DNA of 64,000 bases from Nitratireductor soli (GTDB taxonomy: Bacteria; Pseudomonadota; Alphaproteobacteria; Rhizobiales; Rhizobiaceae). The notes beneath the pieces are model-generated. The model saw only the letters and a program-made list of their open reading frames with translations. It was not told where the DNA came from and did no database searches. Position 1 is the stretch's first letter; each line of letters begins with the position of its first letter. Positions 59,379-64,000 of the stretch are shown in pieces. The translations under genes were made by a program, and so were the position numbers. The stretch is taken from assembly GCF_001050155.1 (NCBI RefSeq), contig NZ_LFVY01000006.1, positions 62,001-126,000 of the forward strand, written 5' to 3'.

Positions 59379-60428
59379 ATGACAGATCTCATTCCGGTTT
59401 TCGACGGTCATAACGACGCGCTGCTGCGGCTTTACCAGGCGAACGACGCCACTGTGGAGGCGCGCTTCATCGAGGGGCTTCCCGGCGGCCATATCGACCT
59501 GCCGCGGGCGCGGAAGGGCGGTTTTGCCGGCGGCATGTTCGCCATTTTCCCGCCGCCGCTGGAGCAGCCGGGCGCCCGGCGCGCGATGAGCACGGACGAC
59601 GAGGCGCCGCCGGCGCTCGAGCGGGCCGAAGCGTTGTCCTCGACATTGGCGATGGCCTCGATCCTGCTTCGGCTGGAGCGCATCTCGGACGGCGCCTTCA
59701 CCGTCTGTCGCAGCGCCGGGGCGGTGCGCACCGCCGTGGAGAAGGGATCGCTGGCGGCTGTGTTCCACATCGAAGGGGCCGAGGCGATCGACACCGACCT
59801 TGCCCTGCTCGACGTGCTTCATGCGGCGGGCCTGCGTTCGCTTGGCCTGGTGTGGAGCCGGCCCAACGCCTTCGCCCATGGCGTGCCGTTCCGCTTTCCG
59901 GCAACGCCGGAGATCGGTCCGGGCCTGACCGACGCCGGCAAGGCGCTGGTGAAGGCCTGCAACCGACTGAACGTCCTGGTCGACCTGTCGCACCTGAATG
60001 CCGAGGGTTTCCGCGACGTGGCGAAGATCAGCGACGCACCGCTGGTCGCCACCCATTCCAACGTGCACGCGATCTGCGGCCATTCGCGCAATCTGATGGA
60101 CTGGCAACTCGATGCCATCCGCGACACGGGCGGCATGGTCGGGCTCAACTTCGCCACCGGATTCCTGCGGCCGGACGGGCGGATGGGCGGCGATACCGGC
60201 CTTGACGTCATGGTCCGCCATCTTGACGCGCTTCTGGAGGCGCTGGGCGAGAATGGCGTCGGGCTGGGCTCGGATTTCGACGGCGCGCATGTGCCGAAGG
60301 CGATCGGCGACGTGTCTGGCCTGCCGAAGCTGATCGATGCGATGGAAAAGGCCGGTTACGGGCGCGAACTGATCGAGAAGATCGCCTGGCGGAACTGGGT
60401 GGGCATGCTGGAGCGGGTGATCGGGTGA
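59379..60428 (+). CDS. Membrane dipeptidase family (M19) metallopeptidase
   Basis: 349-residue M19 (renal dipeptidase type) enzyme. Metal ligands are visible in VFDGHNDALLR (His/Asp), the bridging Glu in FHIEGAEAID, and VATHSNVHAICGHSRNL (His). The C-terminal 'GLGSDFDGAHVPKAIGDVSG' is characteristic. It hydrolyses dipeptides, often with D-residues; substrate unknown. Confidence 0.9.
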   Translation: MTDLIPVFDGHNDALLRLYQANDATVEARFIEGLPGGHIDLPRARKGGFAGGMFAIFPPPLEQPGARRAMSTDDEAPPALERAEALSSTLAMASILLRLERISDGAFTVCRSAGAVRTAVEKGSLAAVFHIEGAEAIDTDLALLDVLHAAGLRSLGLVWSRPNAFAHGVPFRFPATPEIGPGLTDAGKALVKACNRLNVLVDLSHLNAEGFRDVAKISDAPLVATHSNVHAICGHSRNLMDWQLDAIRDTGGMVGLNFATGFLRPDGRMGGDTGLDVMVRHLDALLEALGENGVGLGSDFDGAHVPKAIGDVSGLPKLIDAMEKAGYGRELIEKIAWRNWVGMLERVIG

Positions 60429-60440
60429 GGGGTGGTCAGG

Positions 60441-61019
60441 TCAGCCGCACCAGGATTCCCTGTGGCCACGCCAAGGGTGGGCGAGGCCCTCGGCGACGAG
60501 AATTTGGCCAAGTGAACGACCGTTACGGTAGATGCTTCTAAGCTTGCGGCCATACGCGTCGCGGTCGCGCAATGTGGTGCGGCGTATCTCCACGGGGCCG
60601 GCGTTGAGCAGCTTGTGCAGTCGCTTCTGCGCTCGCCGGGCAAGTATCGCCTCACGGTTGCATTGCGGGTTCGCGAGTTCGGGGGTGTTGATGTCGGCAA
60701 TTCGGATTTTTTCCCCGCCGGCATAGAACGTGTCCCCGTCGACCACACAATCGATGCGTGGGCCGAAGCCGCAGAGCGAGAAGCTGCGCTTGACGCCGGA
60801 TTTATCTGGCGCTGCAAGGCCGATTGGGACAGCAAGGCGCTCAACAGACGGTATGAGGTAGTAGCCGGCGGCAAGGCCCATCATTATTGCAAGAGCGAGG
60901 AAGCCGCCATAGTCGGACAGGCTGCTTCGCTGCCGTCTGGCTTGTCGGGGCTGCGATCGACCGTCGTGCCAAGTCTGCGTGCGGCGGTTCTTCCTCTCAA
61001 AAGTGTAGATATCGCCCAT
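60441..61019 (-). CDS. Membrane-anchored thermonuclease-family (SNase) protein
   Basis: 192-residue protein. A basic N-terminus and one transmembrane helix (FLALAIMMGLAAGYYLI) precede an SNase-like OB-fold domain with CVVDGDTFYAGGEKIRIADI and NTPELANPQCN, then DRDAYGRKLRSIYRNGRSLG. It may cleave nucleic acids at the envelope. ATG at 61019 preceded by GGGGGTGACA; a GTG six bases upstream is less likely. Confidence 0.87.
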   Translation of the reverse strand: MGDIYTFERKNRRTQTWHDGRSQPRQARRQRSSLSDYGGFLALAIMMGLAAGYYLIPSVERLAVPIGLAAPDKSGVKRSFSLCGFGPRIDCVVDGDTFYAGGEKIRIADINTPELANPQCNREAILARRAQKRLHKLLNAGPVEIRRTTLRDRDAYGRKLRSIYRNGRSLGQILVAEGLAHPWRGHRESWCG

Positions 61020-61136
61020 TGTCACCCCCGTCGTGGCGGGAGGATCGCAAGTGGACGTTGAGATGCCGTTCAGGGGGTGGAGAAGATTTTATGAAATTGC
61101 GGCGCGATCTCTGAAATCGCTCAGGCTGAATTTTAT

Positions 61137-61343
61137 CTATGCCTCTATGTATTCCGCCAAACTCACCGGTTCTGGCACAGGCAGGCCGTCTTCGCGCAGG
61201 CCTTCTATGTGAAAGCGGATCGCTTCGCCAATCGCAGCTTCGGCGTCGGCAACCGTGGTCCCCGTTGCGACACAGCCGGGCAGGTCGGGCACATAGGCAG
61301 AGTAATTGCTCTCTGCCTTTTCAATAATAACCGCGTAGCGCAT
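61137..61343 (-). CDS. hicB: HicB-family antitoxin
   Basis: 68-residue antitoxin. The partial RNase-H-like HicB fold is clear: MRYAVIIEKAESNYSAYVPD then LPGCVATGTTVADAEAAIGE and AIRFHIEGLREDGLPVPEP. The DNA-binding C-terminal domain is absent, which is typical for short HicB. The ATG at 61343 lies two bases after the hicA stop and follows AAGGA. Confidence 0.9.
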   Translation of the reverse strand: MRYAVIIEKAESNYSAYVPDLPGCVATGTTVADAEAAIGEAIRFHIEGLREDGLPVPEPVSLAEYIEA

Positions 61344-61345
61344 GA

Positions 61346-61534
61346 TCAATCCTTCAAGCCGGCTTGCTTGAGAACGCTGTTCAACGTGCCAGGCGCGATA
61401 TCGTCGGACGGCTTACCGGCGACCGTCACGCACCCGGACTTTGTCTCATGCTTATATTGGCGATGGCTGCCTCGCATTGCAACGAGATACCATCCATCCT
61501 GCTCCAGAGACCGAATAACGTCGCGTACTTTCAC
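61346..61534 (-). CDS. hicA: HicA-family mRNA interferase toxin
   Basis: 62-residue dsRBD-like toxin: VRDVIRSLEQDGWYLVAMRG, catalytic His in RGSHRQYKH, then VTVAGKPSDDIAPGTLNSVL. It cleaves mRNA independent of the ribosome and is neutralised by HicB. The start is a GTG at 61534 with GGAGG upstream. It is the first gene of the pair, the usual hicA-hicB order. Confidence 0.9.
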   Translation of the reverse strand: MKVRDVIRSLEQDGWYLVAMRGSHRQYKHETKSGCVTVAGKPSDDIAPGTLNSVLKQAGLKD

Positions 61535-61608
61535 GGCAACTGGACCTCCACGAATGTTTCAGAGCATTTTATGGAGGTCCATGATTGTCATGTTTCCGCG
61601 GTTTGCGC

Positions 61609-64000
61609 TCAGCTACACCCGCTCGTCGCTCCGCAGGTGTCGCACTTCTCGCAGGTCCCATTCCGCACCATCGTGAAGTTCTGGCATTCCGAGCACATGT
61701 TGCCCGTATACCCCTGCATGATGGCCTGCTGGCGGCGGTGGGTTTCGACCTTCTTGGCTGCGGCTGCCTCCTCGGCTGCCGCGTCGGTGAACAGGGCGTC
61801 GGCGACCTCCTCGTGGGCGGCTTCCTGGGCCAGTTCCTTGGCGCGTTCCTCGTAGTCGCGGCGGAAGGCGGTGGCTTCCTCCTGCAGTTCGGCGACGGCC
61901 GGCTTCAGCGCGCGCACCGTGGCGCCCGTCGCGATGGCGCGGACGTTGGAGGCCGTATGCGCCGTGGCGGCGGTGCTGGCCTCGCCCTTCGGCTCGCTCG
62001 TCTTGCCGGACACGACCTTGAACGGCGCGCCGCGGGTCAGGCCCTTGGAGAAGGGGGTCGCCTTGCCCTCGGTGATGCCGCGGCCGAGCGCGGTGTTGGT
62101 GAAGTCGCTGGTGTCGACATGGGCGAGGTCCGAACGGTCGAGATAGGAGACCGCCAGTTCGCGGAACACGTAGTCGAGGATCGACGTGGCGTTCTTGATG
62201 GCGTCATTGCCCTGGACCATGCCGGCCGGCTCGAATTTGGTGAAGGTGAAGGCCTCCACATATTCCTCGAGCGGCACGCCATATTGCAGGCCGAGAGAGA
62301 TGGCGATGGCGAAATTGTTCATCATGGCGCGGAAGGCCGCACCTTCCTTGTGCATGTCGATGAAAATCTCGCCGATGCGGCCATCGTCGAACTCGCCGGT
62401 GCGCAGATAGACCTTGTGTCCGCCGACGACGGCCTTCTGGGTGTAGCCCTTGCGGCGGTTCGGCAGCTTTTCGCGTTCGCGCACCAGTTTCTCGACGATG
62501 CGCTCGACGATCTTTTCGGTGACGATCGTCGCCTGGGCGGCGGCTGGCGACGCGATCAGCTCCTCGACCAGGTCGTCGGCCTCTTCCTCGTCATCCGACA
62601 AGAGCGAGGCGTTGAGCGGCTGCGAGAGTTTCGAGCCGTCGCGGTAAAGCGCATTGGCCTTCAACGCCAGCTTCCAGGAAAGCATGTAGGCTTCCTTGCA
62701 GTCGTCGACCGTGGCGTCGTTGGGCATGTTGATGGTTTTCGAGATGGCGCCCGAGATGAAGGGCTGCGCCGCCGCCATCATGCGGATGTGGCTGTCGACC
62801 GACAGATAGCGCTTGCCGATCTTGCCGCAGGGATTGGCGCAGTCGAAGACGGGCAGGTGCTCGTCTTTCAGATGCGGCGCGCCCTCCAGCGTCATGGCGC
62901 CGCAAATGTGGATGTTGGCGGCCTCGATCTCCTTCCTGGAGAAGCCGAGGGCAGGGAGCATCTCGAAGGAGAAATCGTCGAGCTGCTCCTGCGTGAAGCC
63001 GAGCGCAACCTTGCAGAATTCCTCGCCCAGCGTCCATTTGTTGAAGGCGAACTTGATGTCGAAGGCCGATTTCAGCGCCGTGTTGAGCGTGGCGATGACC
63101 GCGTCGTCGAACCCCTTGGCCTTCAGCGTCGTCGGGTTGATGCCCGGCGCCTGGTTGAGATTGCCGTGGCCGACGGCATAGGCCTCGATCTCGGCGATGT
63201 CGGCTTCCGAATAGCCGAGCGTGCGCAGCGCCTCGGGCACGGCGCGGTTGATGATCTTGAAATAGCCGCCGCCGGCCAGCTTCTTGAACTTGACCAGGGC
63301 GAAGTCGGGCTCGATGCCGGTGGTGTCGCAATCCATGACCAGGCCGATCGTGCCGGTTGGCGCAATCACGGTGGCCTGGGCGTTGCGGTAGCCATGCTTC
63401 TCGCCAAGCTCGAGCGCCCGGTCCCAGGCAGCCTTCGCATGCTCGATCAGGTCGGCATGCGGGCATTCCTCGGCCTTCAGCGGCACCGGATTGACGGCAA
63501 GCTTTTCATAACCGTCCGTCTCGCCATGGGCGGCGCGGCGGTGGTTGCGCATGACGCGCAGCATGTGGTCGGCATTGCGCTCGTAATCGGGGAAGGGGCC
63601 GAGCTCGCCGGCCATTTCGGCGCTGGTCGCGTAGGCGATGCCGGTCATGATCGCCGTCAGCGCGCCGCCGATGGCGCGGCCTTCAGGGGAATCATAGGGA
63701 ATGCCGGAGGTCATCAGGAGGCCGCCGATATTGGCGTAGCCGAGGCCCAGCGTGCGGTACTCGTAGGACAGGCGGGCGATTTCCCTGGACGGGAACTGCG
63801 CCATCATGACGGAGATTTCCAGCACCATGGTCCACAGGCGCACCGTGTGCTCGTAGGCCGCGATGTCGATCGAGCCGTCCTTGTTGCGGTACTGCAAGAG
63901 GTTCATCGAGGCCAGGTTGCAGGCCGTGTCGTCGAGGAACATGTATTCCGAGCACGGGTTGGAGGCGCGGATGGGGCCTGCCGCCGGCGCGGTGTGCCAG
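61609..64000 (-). CDS. nrdJ: Vitamin B12-dependent ribonucleoside-diphosphate reductase (class II; 5' part outside window)
   Basis: C-terminal about 797 residues of a class II ribonucleotide reductase that uses adenosylcobalamin. The active-site region at the right edge reads [20 protein letters not shown]; other features are [36 protein letters not shown] and the C-terminal cysteine-rich tail [27 protein letters not shown] that relays electrons. The frame is open to 64000. It uses the same cofactor class as the corrinoid system at 37-52 kb. Confidence 0.93.
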   Translation of the reverse strand, partial: WHTAPAAGPIRASNPCSEYMFLDDTACNLASMNLLQYRNKDGSIDIAAYEHTVRLWTMVLEISVMMAQFPSREIARLSYEYRTLGLGYANIGGLLMTSGIPYDSPEGRAIGGALTAIMTGIAYATSAEMAGELGPFPDYERNADHMLRVMRNHRRAAHGETDGYEKLAVNPVPLKAEECPHADLIEHAKAAWDRALELGEKHGYRNAQATVIAPTGTIGLVMDCDTTGIEPDFALVKFKKLAGGGYFKIINRAVPEALRTLGYSEADIAEIEAYAVGHGNLNQAPGINPTTLKAKGFDDAVIATLNTALKSAFDIKFAFNKWTLGEEFCKVALGFTQEQLDDFSFEMLPALGFSRKEIEAANIHICGAMTLEGAPHLKDEHLPVFDCANPCGKIGKRYLSVDSHIRMMAAAQPFISGAISKTINMPNDATVDDCKEAYMLSWKLALKANALYRDGSKLSQPLNASLLSDDEEEADDLVEELIASPAAAQATIVTEKIVERIVEKLVREREKLPNRRKGYTQKAVVGGHKVYLRTGEFDDGRIGEIFIDMHKEGAAFRAMMNNFAIAISLGLQYGVPLEEYVEAFTFTKFEPAGMVQGNDAIKNATSILDYVFRELAVSYLDRSDLAHVDTSDFTNTALGRGITEGKATPFSKGLTRGAPFKVVSGKTSEPKGEASTAATAHTASNVRAIATGATVRALKPAVAELQEEATAFRRDYEERAKELAQEAAHEEVADALFTDAAAEEAAAAKKVETHRRQQAIMQGYTGNMCSECQNFTMVRNGTCEKCDTCGATSGCS

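Overview
The window is a GC-rich chromosomal segment of an alphaproteobacterium, most likely Hyphomicrobiales (Rhizobiales) close to Phyllobacteriaceae/Mesorhizobium. Reasons: tamA-tamB, soxBDAG, ExoD, DUF1194, DUF3008 and DUF1127 proteins, B12-dependent ribonucleotide reductase, and rhizobial-type intergenic palindromes. No rRNA, tRNA or CRISPR array was seen. Most very long alternative ORFs are antisense shadows of GC-rich genes.

Layout. 1-5.2 kb: tamB (partial, leaves the left edge) and tamA, minus strand. 5.5-9.3 kb: fatty-acid beta-oxidation pair (thiolase; hydratase/3-hydroxyacyl-CoA dehydrogenase) and a small DUF3008 protein. 9.4-12.2 kb: aminotransferase, nitroreductase, EF-hand protein. 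12.3-17.5 kb: sarcosine oxidase operon soxBDAG (minus). 17.7-20.5 kb: MscS-type channel and a small secreted protein. 20.5-21.0 kb: mosaic palindromic repeats. 21.0-28.8 kb: an envelope-sugar cluster (HAD-UbiA fusion, DprE1-like FAD enzyme, SMR/EamA transporter, SDR, class III aminotransferase, convergent GT-C-like membrane protein). 29.0-34.1 kb: dimethylglycine dehydrogenase, DUF1194 protein, SRPBCC protein, GbdR-like regulator. 34.3-37.1 kb: small proteins, LysR regulator, LigD polymerase domain. 37.1-45.7 kb (minus): corrinoid one-carbon genes (RACo-type activase, methyl-THF methyltransferase, MetF, MetV-like protein, small 'virulence factor' protein, DUF1638, corrinoid protein), interrupted by ExoD, DUF4893 and entericidin genes. 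46.0-51.1 kb: three tandem copies of a three-gene cassette of small secreted proteins (pilin-like A, chaperone-like B, unknown C). 51.2-52.8 kb: MttB-family methyltransferase. 52.8-61.5 kb: META/YbaY, DUF411, aldo/keto reductase, alpha/beta hydrolase, L,D-transpeptidase, YbaK, GH25 lysozyme, dipeptidase, nuclease, HicAB. 61.6-64 kb: nrdJ, partial.

How genes work together. MttB protein, corrinoid protein, methyltransferase, activase and MetF/MetV would move a methyl group from a quaternary amine to tetrahydrofolate and oxidise it. Dimethylglycine dehydrogenase and sarcosine oxidase would complete glycine betaine -> dimethylglycine -> sarcosine -> glycine, with the GbdR-like protein as the probable regulator. 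The pathway assignment is inference from families and co-location.

Most novel material: (1) the A-B-C cassettes, which lie between the corrinoid-protein gene and mttB, have AT-rich leaders before copies 2 and 3, and leave an mttB 5' relic after copy 2; no usher is present. (2) The DprE1/UbiA-like cluster, a candidate polyprenyl-phosphate pentose donor pathway outside actinobacteria.
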